From: Nakamurella silvestris
Lineage (GTDB): Bacteria; Actinomycetota; Actinomycetes; Mycobacteriales; Nakamurellaceae
Assembly: GCA_003576535.1 (NCBI GenBank)
Contig: QXCQ01000200.1
Coordinates: forward strand, 1-64,000
Direction of reading: 5' to 3'
Length of the DNA stretch: 64,000 nt
Every line of letters begins with the position of its first letter. The stretch's first letter is position 1. Below, piece by piece: positions 19,342 to 29,461 of this stretch. Both the position numbers and the translations under genes were made by a program. The notes under the pieces are model-generated. The model worked only from the letters and a program-made list of their open reading frames with translations. It was not told the DNA's origin and did not search any database.

Positions 19342-19905
19342 GCGGGGGGCTGCATGGAGCGCTCGGCCGGAGAAGGCCAGCAGCAGAGCGGCATGGGCGA
19401 ACAGGACCGGTGCCGGCAGGACCAGGTGGAAGGCCAGTGCGATGGCCACCGCGGTGATCACCACGCTCGCCCCCGTCAACAGGAGCGGCCGACCGGTACC
19501 GATGACGGCGGGCAGCAGGGCGAGCAGAGCCAGGGCCAGGATCGCGGCAGGTTGCCCTGGTTCGGCGGTGCCGCCGATCAGGTGCAGCGCCAGGTAACCC
19601 AGCAGCCCGATCTCGGTGACGGCGGTCAGCACCGACATACCCCGGCGGGCCACGATGCCGTTGTGCTCCTCGTCCAGGCGGCTCGACCGCAGCAGGTCGA
19701 CCAGGCTCAGCAGGGCGAACAGCACCCCGGATCCGATGACGACAACGAGTGCGAAGGCACCCACGTTCGGGAGCGGATCGCACCGGTCGGGCGACAGACA
19801 CGCATTTCCCCGACCCAGCAATCGGGCGAGGAGCGTCGCGCTCGCCGCCCCCAGCCCCAGTGTGCCGACGGCCACCGCCCGGAGTCCCCACAAGTGCACC
19901 TTCAC
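19306..19905 (-). CDS. Four- to five-helix membrane protein, unknown function
   Basis: The likely start is GTG 19905 (199 aa, VKVHLWGLRAVAVG). Hydrophobic segments lie around residues 6-25, 46-66, 88-110 (weaker), 118-135 and 140-180. Two cysteines occur in the first outside loop (NACLSPDRCDP), so a disulfide is possible. No family recognised. The last residues (RRVDAHTPFSGV) are encoded inside the terminator palindrome. An upstream extension to 20010 would run into another palindrome and is unlikely. Confidence 0.65.
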   Translation of the reverse strand: MKVHLWGLRAVAVGTLGLGAASATLLARLLGRGNACLSPDRCDPLPNVGAFALVVVIGSGVLFALLSLVDLLRSSRLDEEHNGIVARRGMSVLTAVTEIGLLGYLALHLIGGTAEPGQPAAILALALLALLPAVIGTGRPLLLTGASVVITAVAIALAFHLVLPAPVLFAHAALLLAFSGRALHAAPRRVDAHTPFSGV

Positions 19906-19995
19906 GGGGTGATTCTCGCTCCTGTGATGTGGCGGCCGGGGCCTCGGCGGGAAGTGTTCACCGGGGATGGGGGACGAGTTCATCCCTGCCGGAAA

Positions 19996-20042
19996 CGACT
20001 GGACCCCCACACCCCCGGAAATGGGGTGTGGGGGTCCAGTCG
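19996..20042. terminator. 20-bp perfect palindrome (same family, copy 2)
   Basis: 19996-20015 pairs exactly with 20023-20042 around CGGAAAT. The core GGACCCCCACACCCC resembles copy 1. It sits 13 bp past the stop of the DHA2 transporter and upstream of the membrane-protein gene; on the minus strand it would end the transporter transcript. Confidence 0.85.
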
Positions 20043-20055
20043 CGCACAGATGTTG

Positions 20056-21585
20056 TTAATGCATGATGATCGGCGTCGAATCGGCCTTCTGCTCATCGGT
20101 CAGCGCCGGCTTGCGACGTGGCAGGAACATCGCCGGGATCAGGCAGAGCACGATCAGCACCAGGGACACGATGAAGGTGTTCCCGAAGGAATCCGCCAGC
20201 GCCGGCGCACCCTGGGCGATGACCTCCGGCGGGATCGCCGGCAACGTGCCGGCTTCCACCATCTGCTGGGTGCCGACCAGCGCGCCGGCCGCCGGGCGGG
20301 ACAGGATCTGGTTGGTCAGGATCACCGAGGCGACGGCGGTGCCGATGGAACCGGCCGACTGCTGCACGATGTTCATCAGGGTCGAACCCCGTGCGGCCGT
20401 GTGATGGGACAGGGTGGCCATCGCCGCCGACATGATCGGCATCATCGTCATACCCATGCCGAGACCCATGACGAACAGGGCCCCCATCAGGATGCCGTAC
20501 GAGGTGTCGGCACCGATCTGGGTGAACACCGCCATACCGGCCGCGATCAGGACGATGCCGGACAGCACGAACTTGCCGGGACCCATCTTGTCGGTCAGCG
20601 CACCGGCGATCGGCATCGACAGCATCGCGCCGATGCCCTGCGGGGCCAGCAGCAGACCGGCGGCCAGCTTGGTCTCGAGCCTGACCTGGATGAAGTAGGT
20701 CGGGAACAGCAGCATGGCACCGAAGAAGGCGATGGAGAACAGGGTCATCGTGATCACGGCGATGGACAGGTTGCGGTTCTTGAAAAGGTGCAGGTCGATC
20801 AGCGGGTGGTCCTTGCGCAGGGCGTGGAACACGAAGCTGACCATCAGCACCAGACCGATGACGGCCGGGATGAGCACCCGCCCGGAGGCCACCGTGCCCG
20901 CCTCCGGGATGGAGGAGACACCGAACAGGAACAGAGCAAGACCGGGGGAGAGCAGCAGCATGCCGACGATGTCGAAGGATTCGCTCGGCTGCGGGGCATC
21001 CTTGGGCAGCACCCGGGAGGCGTAGAGGAAGGCGAAGATGCCGATCGGCAGGTTGATCAGGAAGATCCAGTGCCAGGAGGCGACGTCGATCAGCCAGCCG
21101 CCGAGGATGGGGCCACCGATCGGGCCGAGCAGCATCGGGACACCGAGGATGGACATCACCCGGCCGACCCGGTCCGGTCCGGCCGCTCTGGTCAGGATGG
21201 TCATACCCAGCGGCAGCAACATGCCGCCGCCGAGGCCCTGCAGGATCCGGAACACGACCAGGGACTGGATGCTCCACGCCATGGCGCAGAGCACCGAACC
21301 GATGGTGAACAGGGTCAGGGACAACAGGTACAGCCGTTTGGTGCCGAACCGGTCCGCCGCCCAACCCGTGACCGGGATGACGGTGGCCAGGGCCAGGGTG
21401 TAGGCCGTCATCGTCCAGGCGACTTCGGCGTAGGTGGAGTTGAACACCTGTTGGAAGGTCGGCAGGGCGATGCCGACGACGGTCACGTCGAGGATCGACA
21501 TGATCGCGCCGAGGACGACGACCCCGGCGATCTTCAGCACACCGCGGTCGATACCTGCGGAGGCGGACGGAGTGGGGGCGGTCAT
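20056..21585 (-). CDS. DHA2-family (EmrB/QacA-like) major facilitator drug exporter
   Basis: 509 aa with GAGGAG six bases before ATG 21585. The fourteen-helix DHA2 layout is clear: motif D1 (MSILDVTVVGIALPTF) in helix 1, motif A (GWAADRFGTKR), motif B in helix 4 (VVFRILQGLGGG) and motif C (GPIGGPILGGWLID). Such proteins expel hydrophobic cations or other toxic compounds using the proton gradient. No regulator is adjacent, but the upstream region holds a partial dyad (21688-21712). Confidence 0.9.
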   Translation of the reverse strand: MTAPTPSASAGIDRGVLKIAGVVVLGAIMSILDVTVVGIALPTFQQVFNSTYAEVAWTMTAYTLALATVIPVTGWAADRFGTKRLYLLSLTLFTIGSVLCAMAWSIQSLVVFRILQGLGGGMLLPLGMTILTRAAGPDRVGRVMSILGVPMLLGPIGGPILGGWLIDVASWHWIFLINLPIGIFAFLYASRVLPKDAPQPSESFDIVGMLLLSPGLALFLFGVSSIPEAGTVASGRVLIPAVIGLVLMVSFVFHALRKDHPLIDLHLFKNRNLSIAVITMTLFSIAFFGAMLLFPTYFIQVRLETKLAAGLLLAPQGIGAMLSMPIAGALTDKMGPGKFVLSGIVLIAAGMAVFTQIGADTSYGILMGALFVMGLGMGMTMMPIMSAAMATLSHHTAARGSTLMNIVQQSAGSIGTAVASVILTNQILSRPAAGALVGTQQMVEAGTLPAIPPEVIAQGAPALADSFGNTFIVSLVLIVLCLIPAMFLPRRKPALTDEQKADSTPIIMH

Positions 21586-21916
21586 GCGTGCTCCTCATGG
21601 GACGGGTGTCCCCGGTCGGGGTGCGTCATCGGGCAGCGGCCTGGGCGGGTCCTGCGGAAGGCGCTACGAATCGGCGGTCAGTGAATGCGAACACTGAAGA
21701 AGACTGAGTTCGAGCTAGATAGTAAGCGGGGGTACCGACATCCGGCCCGGCATTTTTCCGCGGAGGGAGTCAGGAGCAGGGAATTTCAGGCCGAAATCGG
21801 ACAATGATCACCGGATGGACACCTGAAAGCAGCGGTCGCGTCGGGGGATGAGAGACGCCTCACAACGGACTCGCCGTCGATCGGACCCGGCCCGGGCGGG
21901 TCCTGCGGGGACAGGG
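21586..21916. other. Promoter region of the DHA2 gene; no gene seen (331 bp)
   Basis: The half nearest the transporter carries CGAAC (21688-21692) and GTTCG (21708-21712) as an imperfect dyad, close to a TACTAT-like -10 on the minus strand. This could be a repressor site. The rest shows nothing I can support; open frames there are extensions of neighbouring shadows. Confidence 0.4.
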
Positions 21917-22804
21917 TCAGCGGATCTCGGCGCGCAGGGCCTCGTTGAGGGTGGCGTGGCTGAAGATGAAACCGGAGTCCTCCAGGACCGCCGGGATCGC
22001 CCGCTGGCCCGCGGTCACCTCCTGGGCGAATTCGCCGAGGACGACCTTCAAGGCGAATTCCGGCACCATCCAGGGGGTCGGCCGTCCGAGGACCTTGCCG
22101 AGCTGGTGGGTGAACTCCTTGTTGGTCACCGGGGCGGGGCCGGTGAGGTTCACCGGGCCGGTGGCCTCGGCCGTCACCAGGTGCAGCACGGCGTCGGTCC
22201 AGTCGGTGGCCGAGATCCAGGGGAAGTACTGCTTGCCGGAGCCGAGTCTGCCGCCGATGAAGAGTTTGACGATGGTGCTGAGGCGGGGGAGCAGTCCGCC
22301 GTCGGAGCCCAGGGCCAGGCCGGTGCGCAGGTGCACCACGCGGGCACCGGCCTCCTCGGCCGGAGCGGTGGCGGCCTCCCACTGGCGGCAGACCCCGGCC
22401 AGGAAGGTGTTACCGACCTGGGCCGACTCGTTGATGATCTCCTCGCCGCGCGGACCGTAGTAGCCCACGGCGGAGGCGTTGATCAGCACGGGTACACCGG
22501 TCGCGGCGACCTTCCGCGAGATCAGATCGGTGGGCACCACCCGGGAGGAGAGGATCAACGCCTTGTAGGCGTCGTCCCAGCGTTTGTCGCCGACGCCCAC
22601 ACCGCACAGGTTCACCACGGCGGTGGCGCCTTCGAGGATGGTCGGGTCGAGTTCGCCCTTGTCCGGGTCCCACCGACGCTGGCCGGGGCCCTCGGGGGGA
22701 CGCCGGACCAGCTGGACGACCTCGAAACCGCGGCTGGTCGCGGCAGCCACGAGTCGGCTTCCGAGGAAACCGCTCGCACCTGCCACGACCAGCCGATCGG
22801 TCAC
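21917..22804 (-). CDS. TIGR01777 family SDR epimerase-like protein
   Basis: 295 aa from GTG 22804. The N-terminal Rossmann motif [10 protein letters not shown] binds the dinucleotide, and family-typical segments include [27 protein letters not shown] and the C-terminal DUF1731 region ([13 protein letters not shown]). Its reaction is unknown. The start overlaps the sucB stop by 4 bp (GTGA), the same order as in mycobacteria, where the gene follows the E2 gene and precedes lipoate genes; lipA/lipB do not follow here. Confidence 0.88.
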   Translation of the reverse strand: MTDRLVVAGASGFLGSRLVAAATSRGFEVVQLVRRPPEGPGQRRWDPDKGELDPTILEGATAVVNLCGVGVGDKRWDDAYKALILSSRVVPTDLISRKVAATGVPVLINASAVGYYGPRGEEIINESAQVGNTFLAGVCRQWEAATAPAEEAGARVVHLRTGLALGSDGGLLPRLSTIVKLFIGGRLGSGKQYFPWISATDWTDAVLHLVTAEATGPVNLTGPAPVTNKEFTHQLGKVLGRPTPWMVPEFALKVVLGEFAQEVTAGQRAIPAVLEDSGFIFSHATLNEALRAEIR

Positions 22805-24612
22805 AGTCCGAGATCTCCTGCGAACTCGCCGGCTTCCAGGCGGGCCTTGACCGCGCCGAGGAACCGGGACGCATCCGCGCCGTCGATGTTCCGGTGGTCG
22901 TAGGACAGCGCCAGGTAGCACATGGAGCGGATGGCGATGACCTCGTTGCCGTCGGAGTCCTTGACCACGACGGGGCGGCGCACGATCGCACCGGTTCCCA
23001 GGATCGCCGACTGCGGGGGCACGAAGATCGGGGTGTCGAACAACGCCCCGACCGAGCCGGTGTTGGTGATGGTGAAGGTGCCACCGGACAGCTCGTCCGG
23101 TCCGATCTTGCTCTCGCGGGTACGAGCGGCCAGATCGGCGATCTTGCGGGCGATCCCGCCGATGTTCAGGTCGTCGGCGTTCTTGATGACCGGGACGATC
23201 AGCCCACGCGGGGTGTCGACGGCGATGCCGAGGTTGACCGCCGGGTGGTAGGTGATCTCCTTGAGATCCTCCGAGATCGTGGAGTTCAGCACCGGGTAGA
23301 TCTTCGCCGCTTCCAGGGCCGCCTTCACGAAGAACGGCAGGAAGGACAGCTTGACGCCCTCGCGGGCCTCGAAGGCCGACTTCGCCTTGCCCCGCAGCGC
23401 GGCGACGCGGGTGACGTCGACCTCGATGACAGTGGTCAGCTGGGCGGCCGTCTGTAGGCCGTGCAGCATGTTCTTGGCGATCGACTGACGGATCCGCGGC
23501 AGCTTCTGGGTGGTGCCGATGAGCGCGAGGGCTTCGGCGCTCGGGGCGGCCTTGGCGGCAGCGGGAGCCGCGGCGGCCGGAGCTGCCGGGGCGGGTACCG
23601 AGGCTGCTGCCTCCTGGGCCTTGGCCGCTGCGGCCGCCGCTTCCAGGATGTCCTCACGTCGGATCCGGCCGCCGACACCGGAACCGGTGACGGTCGACAG
23701 GTCGACACCCTTGTCCGAGGCGAGCTTGCGGATGACCGGGGTGACGTAGGCGGTCGGGCCGTCGGCCTTGGCCGCCGGCTCCCAGGTGGACGCCGCCGGT
23801 GCTGCCGGGGCGGCTGCCTCGGGCTGCGTGGTGGGTGCTGCCGGGGCCGGGGCCGCCGCGGGTGCGGGTGCCGGTGCGGCCGGAGCTGCGGGGGCCGGAG
23901 CGGCAGCCGGTGCGGGGGCTGCAGCCGGGGCCGGAGCGGGCTCGGGGGCCGGGGCCGGTGCGGACGGGGCTGCCCCGGCCTCACCGATCACGGCCAGTTC
24001 GGCACCCACCTGGACGGTCTCGTCCTCGCCGATGGTGATCGACAGGAGGGTCCCGGCCACGGGCGAGGGGATCTCGGTGTCGACCTTGTCGGTGGAGACC
24101 TCCACCAACGGCTCGTCGACCGCGACGCTGTCGCCGACCTGCTTGAGCCAGCGGGTGACGGTGCCCTCGGTGACGGACTCACCCATCTCCGGCAGGGTCA
24201 CCGACGTGCTGGCCCCATCCGAGGCTGCGGGTGCGGACGGTGCGGGCGGGGTCGCGGCTGCGGCCTCGCCCGGCGCGGGTGCTTCGGTGGAGGGAACCTC
24301 GGCAGGAGCCGCGGGAGCCGGTGCCGGCTCGGCCGGAGCAGCGGCGGGGGCCGGCTCGCTCGCGGCGTCGGCGGACCCGTCACCGATGGTGGCCAGGTCG
24401 GCGCCGACCTCGGCGGTCTCGTCGACCTGGACGAGGATCTTCTCCAGGATGCCGGCGAACGGCGACGGGATCTCGGTGTCGACCTTGTCGGTGGACACCT
24501 CGACCAAAGGCTCGTCCACCTCCACCCGGTCACCCTCGTTCTTCAGCCAACGAGTCACGGTGCCTTCGGTGACACTTTCGCCGAGGGCCGGCATCTGCAC
24601 GGACTGGGACAT
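22801..24612 (-). CDS. sucB: E2 dihydrolipoamide acyltransferase of a 2-oxoacid dehydrogenase
   Basis: 603 aa with two lipoyl domains whose lysines are K43 and K176 in identical [12 protein letters not shown] motifs. Each is followed by a long Ala/Pro linker. Then comes the E3/E1-binding domain ([25 protein letters not shown]) and the catalytic core ending in H573-x3-D577-G ([13 protein letters not shown]). In actinobacteria this type of E2 serves pyruvate and/or 2-oxoglutarate dehydrogenase, so the name sucB is conventional. AGGAG precedes ATG 24612. lpd lies 44 bp upstream on the same strand, supplying E3. Confidence 0.93.
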   Translation of the reverse strand: MSQSVQMPALGESVTEGTVTRWLKNEGDRVEVDEPLVEVSTDKVDTEIPSPFAGILEKILVQVDETAEVGADLATIGDGSADAASEPAPAAAPAEPAPAPAAPAEVPSTEAPAPGEAAAATPPAPSAPAASDGASTSVTLPEMGESVTEGTVTRWLKQVGDSVAVDEPLVEVSTDKVDTEIPSPVAGTLLSITIGEDETVQVGAELAVIGEAGAAPSAPAPAPEPAPAPAAAPAPAAAPAPAAPAAPAPAPAAAPAPAAPTTQPEAAAPAAPAASTWEPAAKADGPTAYVTPVIRKLASDKGVDLSTVTGSGVGGRIRREDILEAAAAAAKAQEAAASVPAPAAPAAAAPAAAKAAPSAEALALIGTTQKLPRIRQSIAKNMLHGLQTAAQLTTVIEVDVTRVAALRGKAKSAFEAREGVKLSFLPFFVKAALEAAKIYPVLNSTISEDLKEITYHPAVNLGIAVDTPRGLIVPVIKNADDLNIGGIARKIADLAARTRESKIGPDELSGGTFTITNTGSVGALFDTPIFVPPQSAILGTGAIVRRPVVVKDSDGNEVIAIRSMCYLALSYDHRNIDGADASRFLGAVKARLEAGEFAGDLGL

Positions 24613-24656
24613 GTAGTGAGTCTCCTAGAAAACGATGGAACGGCGGGCGGGATCGA

Positions 24657-26033
24657 CTAGTTGTGGACGTGCAACGGCTTGCCGGCCATGGCCAGCATGG
24701 CCTCGCCGATCGCCTCGTACTGCGTGGGGTGCGCGTGGATCAGCGGGGCCACGTCATCGGGGTGGGCCTCCCAGCCGACGATGAGTTGGGCCTCGCCGAT
24801 CAGATCGCCCATCCGTGCACCCACGAGGTGGATGCCGATGACCGGGCCGTCCTTCTGACGAATGACCTTCACCCCACCCGCGGTCTTGAGGATCTGCGAC
24901 TTCGGGTTCCCGCCCAGATCGTAGATGAAGGTCTCGATGCCATCGGCACCGTGGATCTCGGCCCCCTTGGCCTCGGTGACACCCACGGAGGCGATCTGCG
25001 GATCGCAGTAGGTGATCTTCGGGATCAGGGAGTCGGGGATGACGACCGGGTTCAGACCGGCGATCTCCTCGGCGACGAACACACCGTGCTGGAACCCGCG
25101 GTGGGCCAGCTGCAGGCCGGGGACGATGTCGCCGACGGCGTACACGTTCGGCAGGTTGGTGTGCAGGCGCTCGTCGGTGATCACGAAACCGCGGTCGACG
25201 GTCAGGCCGGCCTCCTCGAAACCGCAGCCGGCGGTGGCCGGTCCACGTCCGACGGCCACGAGCAGCACGTCGGCGCTCAGGGTCTCACCGGTTTCCAGGG
25301 TGACGGTGACGCCGTTCTCGTCCTGGGTCGCGCCGGAGAAGCGGACACCGGTCTTGAAGGCGATCTTGCGCTTGCGGAAGGCACGCTCGAGGAGCTTCGC
25401 CGCCCACGGGTCCTCGAGGGGAACCAGGGTGGGCAGGGCCTCGACGATGGTCACCTCGGTGCCGAAGGAGGCCCAGACGGAGGCGAACTCGACACCGATG
25501 ACGCCGCCACCCAGGACGATGGCCTTCTGCGGGATGTAGTCCAGCTTGAGGGCGGCCTCGCTGTCGATGATGCGACCGCCGAGGTCCAGTCCCGGCAGGG
25601 TCCGGGAGTAGGACCCGGTGGCCAGGACGACGTTCTTGCCGATGTAACGATCGTCACCGACGACAACGGTGTTCGGGCCGACGAAGGTGCCGGTTCCCTC
25701 CACGACGTTGATGCCGCGGGACTTGATCAGTCCGGCCAGGCCCTTGAAGGCCCGGGTGACGATGCCGTCCTTGTACTTGTGCAGCGCGGGGACCTCGACG
25801 CCGTTGAACTCCGTCTTCAGGCCGATGGACAGGCCGTCACGGGCTTCGTCGGCGACTTCGGCGGCATGCAACAGGGTCTTGGTCGGGACGCAGCCGCGGT
25901 GCAGGCAGGTGCCGCCGAGCTTGTCCTTCTCGATCAGGACCACCGACGAGCCGAGCTCGGCGGCGCGCAGGGCTGCGGCGTAACCGGCCGACCCTCCGCC
26001 AAGTACCACTAGGTCGACGTGTGTATCGGTCAT
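24657..26033 (-). CDS. lpdA: Dihydrolipoyl dehydrogenase (E3)
   Basis: 458 aa from ATG 26033. FAD-binding LGGGSAGYAAA, the redox disulfide C43-C48 in GGTCLHRGCVPTKT, the NAD-binding GGGVIGVEFASVW, the second FAD motif YAVGDI, and the C-terminal HAHPTQYEA with the catalytic His-Glu pair of the partner subunit are all present. It re-oxidises dihydrolipoamide on the E2 encoded next door. GAGGAG lies upstream of the start. The 254-bp gap to the divergent gene at 26288 carries both promoters. Confidence 0.95.
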   Translation of the reverse strand: MTDTHVDLVVLGGGSAGYAAALRAAELGSSVVLIEKDKLGGTCLHRGCVPTKTLLHAAEVADEARDGLSIGLKTEFNGVEVPALHKYKDGIVTRAFKGLAGLIKSRGINVVEGTGTFVGPNTVVVGDDRYIGKNVVLATGSYSRTLPGLDLGGRIIDSEAALKLDYIPQKAIVLGGGVIGVEFASVWASFGTEVTIVEALPTLVPLEDPWAAKLLERAFRKRKIAFKTGVRFSGATQDENGVTVTLETGETLSADVLLVAVGRGPATAGCGFEEAGLTVDRGFVITDERLHTNLPNVYAVGDIVPGLQLAHRGFQHGVFVAEEIAGLNPVVIPDSLIPKITYCDPQIASVGVTEAKGAEIHGADGIETFIYDLGGNPKSQILKTAGGVKVIRQKDGPVIGIHLVGARMGDLIGEAQLIVGWEAHPDDVAPLIHAHPTQYEAIGEAMLAMAGKPLHVHN

Positions 26034-26287
26034 TGCTGGTAAAACTCCTCGCCTGTTGTGGGAGTGGGTTTGCCTCTCGTCTGGGCATGCGGGTAGCAAG
26101 CCATCAGACTCCGTCCACCATCTTGGCACCTTCCTCGCCCGGGGGCAGCGCGCGGGTGGGCGATTCGCTCAGGGCGTGAGACGTGGTCGATGGTGCGCCT
26201 GGCATTACGGTGCGCCACACTGGTGGGAAATGTCGACGATGTGATCCGGGTCCACAGGGCGACCGGCCAGGATCAAGAGGGTGAGTG

Positions 26288-26653
26288 ATGGGTCTATTCG
26301 GGCGTAAAAAGGGTGGGGCTTCGTCGCCGCGGTCGGACCGCCGTGAGGTCGACGAGTACCTGAGCAACTGGGTGCAGTCGCGCCGGGGCGTGGAGGTGTA
26401 CGTGGAGCCGCGGACCGCCGTCACAGGGACGACGGTGCTGCTCGTGGCCCATGACGGGGAGTTCACCCGACGGGCGGTGCGCGGTCCGGAGGATGCGAAG
26501 TCCTTCGCCCGGGAGGCGGGGCTGCCCATCTACGACGCGACCGTGGTCGGTTACCCCCAACGGATGCGTGACTACTCCCGTAAGCAGAAGCTGATCGAGA
26601 AGCGCGGCCTGGACGCCGGGTACGACGAGGAGCGCGGCCGCGGGCTGCTCTGA
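26288..26653 (+). CDS. Conserved actinobacterial small protein, unknown function
   Basis: 121 aa (MGLFGRKKGGASSP), charged and without signal or membrane segments. The body VEVYVEPRTAVTGTTVLLVAHDGEFTRRAV...AREAGLPIYDATVVGYPQRMRDYSRKQ looks like a compact alpha/beta fold. It starts just after AGAGGG; GTG 26285 is an alternative. Position divergent from lpd is the only functional hint. The 70-nt palindrome copy A begins 7 bp after its stop. Confidence 0.7.
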   Translation: MGLFGRKKGGASSPRSDRREVDEYLSNWVQSRRGVEVYVEPRTAVTGTTVLLVAHDGEFTRRAVRGPEDAKSFAREAGLPIYDATVVGYPQRMRDYSRKQKLIEKRGLDAGYDEERGRGLL

Positions 26654-26659
26654 TTCCCC

Positions 26660-26729
26660 GTTCCCGCGCACTGTGTTCTTCCTCGCGCACGATGTTTCGT
26701 GCGCGAGGAGCAAGAACGTGCGCGGGAAC
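26660..26729. repeat. 70-nt nested palindrome, copy A
   Basis: Outer arms GTTCCCGCGCAC (26660-26671) and its complement (26718-26729), inner arms CCTCGCGCACGA (26681-26692) and 26697-26708, loop TGTT. The segment between outer and inner arm is only partly paired in this copy. It follows the stop of the small gene and may act as its terminator. Confidence 0.95.
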
Positions 26730-26818
26730 AGGGGGCGGGGTTGTCCACAGACCGCCGATGCGTCCACAACCGGCGAAGTTCTCCCGCCGGTGTTCCCCTC
26801 CGGTCGCACGCTGGGCCG

Positions 26819-27814
26819 ATGGAACCTCCCGTGCGCTCGCCCGCCACTCCGCCTCCCACTACAACCCCGCCTCCCACAACCACCCCGCCTCCCACTACAA
26901 CCCCGCCTCCCGCGACCTTCACCCGCAGGACGGCTCTGCGGTCGGGGGACACCGACGGTCTGCTGGGCCGCCGGGTACGGACCTCTGAACTGACCCGGCT
27001 GCGCCGCGGGGGTTACGCCGATTCCGGGGAGCTGGCCGCCGCGTCGCGGGAGGACCGGCACCTGGCGTTGATCGAGGCCTCGGCCGATGCGCTCGGTGCC
27101 GAGGAGGTGCTCAGCCACGTCTCCGCCGCGGTCCTGCACGGCCTCCCTGTCTGGGACATTCCGCTCGGCCGGGTGCACATCACCAAGTCCCGCAGCTCCG
27201 GTGGCCATCGCAACAGCCGGCTGCACACCCACCCCGCACCCCTGGACCCCGCGGAGGTGACGACGGTCGGCAGGTATCTCGTCACCTCCGTGGCACGTAC
27301 CGTCGTCGATCTGGCGCGGGCGTCGGGGTTCGAGCAGGAGGTGGTGGTTGCCGACGCCGCCTTGCACCGCGGGCTGGTGCAGCCGGCCGAGTTGCAGGCC
27401 GAGCTGGCGAAGGTGCACCGGCGGCACGGTGCGTCGATGGCCCGCCAGGTGGTCGCCTTCGCCTCGCCGTTGAGCGAGAGCGTCGGCGAGTCCCGCAGTC
27501 GGGTGCTGTTCGACCGGCACGGGCTGCCCCGGCCGACCGAACAGTTCGAGGTGGTCGACGCGGACGGCCACCCGTGCGGACGAGCGGACTTCGCCTGGGA
27601 GGACGGGCGGCTGGTCGGCGAGTTCGACGGGTACGTCAAGTACGAGAAACTGCTGCGCCCGGGGGAGTCCTCCGGGCAGGCGGTGTTCCGGGAGAAGCGC
27701 CGGGAGGACAGCTTCCGGGAGGCCGGATCCGTGGTCATACGGTGGGTCTGGGCGGACCTGGACGAACCGGCCGCCCTGGTCCGACGGCTGGGCCGGGCCC
27801 TGAAAAAGCTCTAG
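26819..27814 (+). CDS. AbiEi-antitoxin-like/DUF559-fold protein with PPPTTT repeats
   Basis: 331 aa from ATG 26819 (start uncertain, no clear ribosome-binding site). After a PPPTTT-repeat N-terminus (encoded 26849-26917), a winged-helix-like part (RTSELTRLRRGGYAD) leads to VLSHVSAAVLHGLPVW and RTVVDLAR. The C-terminal part has the restriction-endonuclease-like pattern seen in DUF559 proteins: ESRSRVLF, GRADFAWEDGRLVGEFDG and KREDSFREAG. Proteins with this layout are very common, usually stand-alone, in actinobacteria and are annotated as AbiEi-type antitoxins or hypothetical. No AbiEii toxin is next to it. The gene is exactly framed by 70-nt palindrome copies A and B, and copy B begins at the last base of its stop codon. 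Confidence 0.6.
   Translation: MEPPVRSPATPPPTTTPPPTTTPPPTTTPPPATFTRRTALRSGDTDGLLGRRVRTSELTRLRRGGYADSGELAAASREDRHLALIEASADALGAEEVLSHVSAAVLHGLPVWDIPLGRVHITKSRSSGGHRNSRLHTHPAPLDPAEVTTVGRYLVTSVARTVVDLARASGFEQEVVVADAALHRGLVQPAELQAELAKVHRRHGASMARQVVAFASPLSESVGESRSRVLFDRHGLPRPTEQFEVVDADGHPCGRADFAWEDGRLVGEFDGYVKYEKLLRPGESSGQAVFREKRREDSFREAGSVVIRWVWADLDEPAALVRRLGRALKKL
26849..26917 (+). repeat. 18-bp in-frame tandem repeat (three full units plus a partial)
   Basis: Units at 26849-26866, 26867-26884, 26885-26902 and a partial at 26903-26917 encode PPPTTT blocks. Units differ by one to three bases. It is a coding minisatellite that could vary in length between strains. Confidence 0.9.
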
Positions 27815-27883
27815 TTCCCGCGCACGATGTTGCTCCTCGCGCACGAAACATCGTGCGCGAGAACGAACATCGTGCGCGGGAAC
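27814..27883. repeat. 70-nt nested palindrome, copy B
   Basis: Same outer arms GTTCCCGCGCAC (27814-27825; 27872-27883), middle segments largely complementary, inner arms CTCGCGCACGA around AAC(A). It sits between the convergent 27814 and 27892 gene ends, leaving only eight bases before the pepA stop. Confidence 0.95.
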
Positions 27884-27891
27884 GGAGGGGT

Positions 27892-29343
27892 TTACTGGGC
27901 GGCCAGCTCCTCGAGGGTGGCCAGGATGGTGCGTACCGGCACCCCGGTCCCGCCGACACCGGTGTAGCCGAAGGCCTTCTTGGTGTTGTAGGCCGGTCCG
28001 GCCACGTCCAGGTGCACCCAGGGCAGCCCCTCGGGGACGAACTCGGCCAGGTAGTGGGCGGCCACCAGCATGCCGCCGGCCCGGTCGTTGGAGACGTTGG
28101 CGATGTCGGCCAGCGAGGAGTCCAGCCCCTCGCGCAGCTCCTCCGGCATCGGCATCGCCCAGCCGCCGTCACCGGTCTCCCGGGCGATCTCGGCGACCCG
28201 GTCCCGGAAGGACTCCGTGCCCATCACACCCATGGTGCGATTGCCCAGGGCCACCACGGCCGCCCCGGTCAGGGTCGAGGTCTCGATCAGGTAGTCCGGG
28301 TCGTCCTGGGCCGCGCGCACGATCGCATCGGCCAGCACCAGCCGGCCCTCGGCGTCGGTGTTGAGCACGTGGACCGTCTTGCCGCCGAAGTGGCGAAGGA
28401 CGTCACCGGGGCGGTAGGAGGTCCCGGAGACCAGGTTCTCGGCGAGCGGGACCGTGGCCGTGACGGCGATGTCGAGCTTCAGGGCCGCCGCGGCGATGAC
28501 GGTGGCCACCACGGCCGCCGCCCCGGACATGTCCGAGGTCATGTTCTCCATGCCGGCGGCCGGTTTGATCGAGAGCCCGCCGGAGTCGAAGGTGATGCCC
28601 TTGCCGATCAACGCCACCGACTTGGTCGCACCCGCGGGGGCGTAGCTGATCCGGACCAGCCGCGGCGGACGGCTCGACCCGCCGCCGACGCCGAGGATCC
28701 CGCCGTAACCGCCGGCGGCCAGGTCCTTCTCGTCCAGCACCTCGACCGCGAGTCCGGCCTCCGCAGCAGCCGCGCTCGCCCGATCGGCGAACACCGCCGG
28801 GGGCAGGTCGTTGGGGGCGGTGTTGATCAGGTCGCGGGCCAGGGCGACGGCCTCACCGGCGACGACGGCGTGACGCAGGGCCGACGCCGCGGTGGCGTCG
28901 TCGGCGTCGGCGACCAGCAGGGTGACCTGCTCCACCGGGGCCTTGGACGGCTCCTTGTAGGCGGTGAAGACGTACGCGCCCAGGAGATGGCCCTCGGCTG
29001 CGGCACCGAGGTCGATCGCGCCGAGGGTGCTGACGACGTGGGTGCGGCCCGCAAGGTACCGGGAGGCCGAACCGGCGGCCTTGCGGACGCGTTCGGCCGT
29101 CAGGTCGGCCGGTGCGCCGAGCCCGGCGCCGGCGACACTCGCGACGGCGTAACCGGTGGGTGCGGGGATGACGGTGGTCTCGCCGAGGTTGCCGGTGGCG
29201 CCGGCCGCGCCCAGGGCGGCAGCCAGATCGGCGTGGGCCGCGTCGACGGCTGTCGCCACGCCGTCCACCGAATGCAGACCGATGACGAGGGCGTCGCCGT
29301 CGGCGGCGGTCGCGGTGGTCGAGGAGAGGACAAGGTGGGTCAT
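27892..29343 (-). CDS. pepA: Leucyl aminopeptidase (M17 family)
   Basis: 483 aa. The N-terminal domain is variable; the catalytic C-terminal domain has the metal and substrate motifs [32 protein letters not shown] and the signature [13 protein letters not shown]17 aminopeptidases remove N-terminal residues from peptides in the cytoplasm using two metal ions. ATG 29343 is divergent from gcvT (29462), the same neighbourhood as pepB/gcvT/ilvE in mycobacteria. Confidence 0.95.
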   Translation of the reverse strand: MTHLVLSSTTATAADGDALVIGLHSVDGVATAVDAAHADLAAALGAAGATGNLGETTVIPAPTGYAVASVAGAGLGAPADLTAERVRKAAGSASRYLAGRTHVVSTLGAIDLGAAAEGHLLGAYVFTAYKEPSKAPVEQVTLLVADADDATAASALRHAVVAGEAVALARDLINTAPNDLPPAVFADRASAAAAEAGLAVEVLDEKDLAAGGYGGILGVGGGSSRPPRLVRISYAPAGATKSVALIGKGITFDSGGLSIKPAAGMENMTSDMSGAAAVVATVIAAAALKLDIAVTATVPLAENLVSGTSYRPGDVLRHFGGKTVHVLNTDAEGRLVLADAIVRAAQDDPDYLIETSTLTGAAVVALGNRTMGVMGTESFRDRVAEIARETGDGGWAMPMPEELREGLDSSLADIANVSNDRAGGMLVAAHYLAEFVPEGLPWVHLDVAGPAYNTKKAFGYTGVGGTGVPVRTILATLEELAAQ

Positions 29344-29461
29344 CTGCGGGAAACTCCTTTGTGTGACGTTCGCTTCAAAATCTCCGTCTCGCGTCCACGT
29401 GGGGCGAAAATTTTGCTGCTCCCAACCTAACCGCTGTCGCCGGAGTGGCTACGGTGTGCCC

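Noticed and set aside
19327-21684. 785-codon plus-strand open frame rich in Gln, His and Arg
   Set aside because: It is antisense to the DHA2 transporter and the membrane-protein gene; composition is that of a GC-rich shadow frame and no family pattern is seen.
23461-24660. Long plus-strand Gly/Arg-rich frame that resembles a repeat protein
   Set aside because: Mirror of the Ala/Pro linkers of sucB on the other strand.
26849-26917. Regular 18-bp repeats considered as a CRISPR-like array
   Set aside because: Units are contiguous without spacers and encode PPPTTT in frame with the downstream protein; it is a coding minisatellite.
26819-27814. Considered a complete AbiE toxin-antitoxin pair
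   Set aside because: Only the antitoxin-like gene is present; the neighbouring genes (a small conserved protein and pepA) are not AbiEii nucleotidyltransferases.
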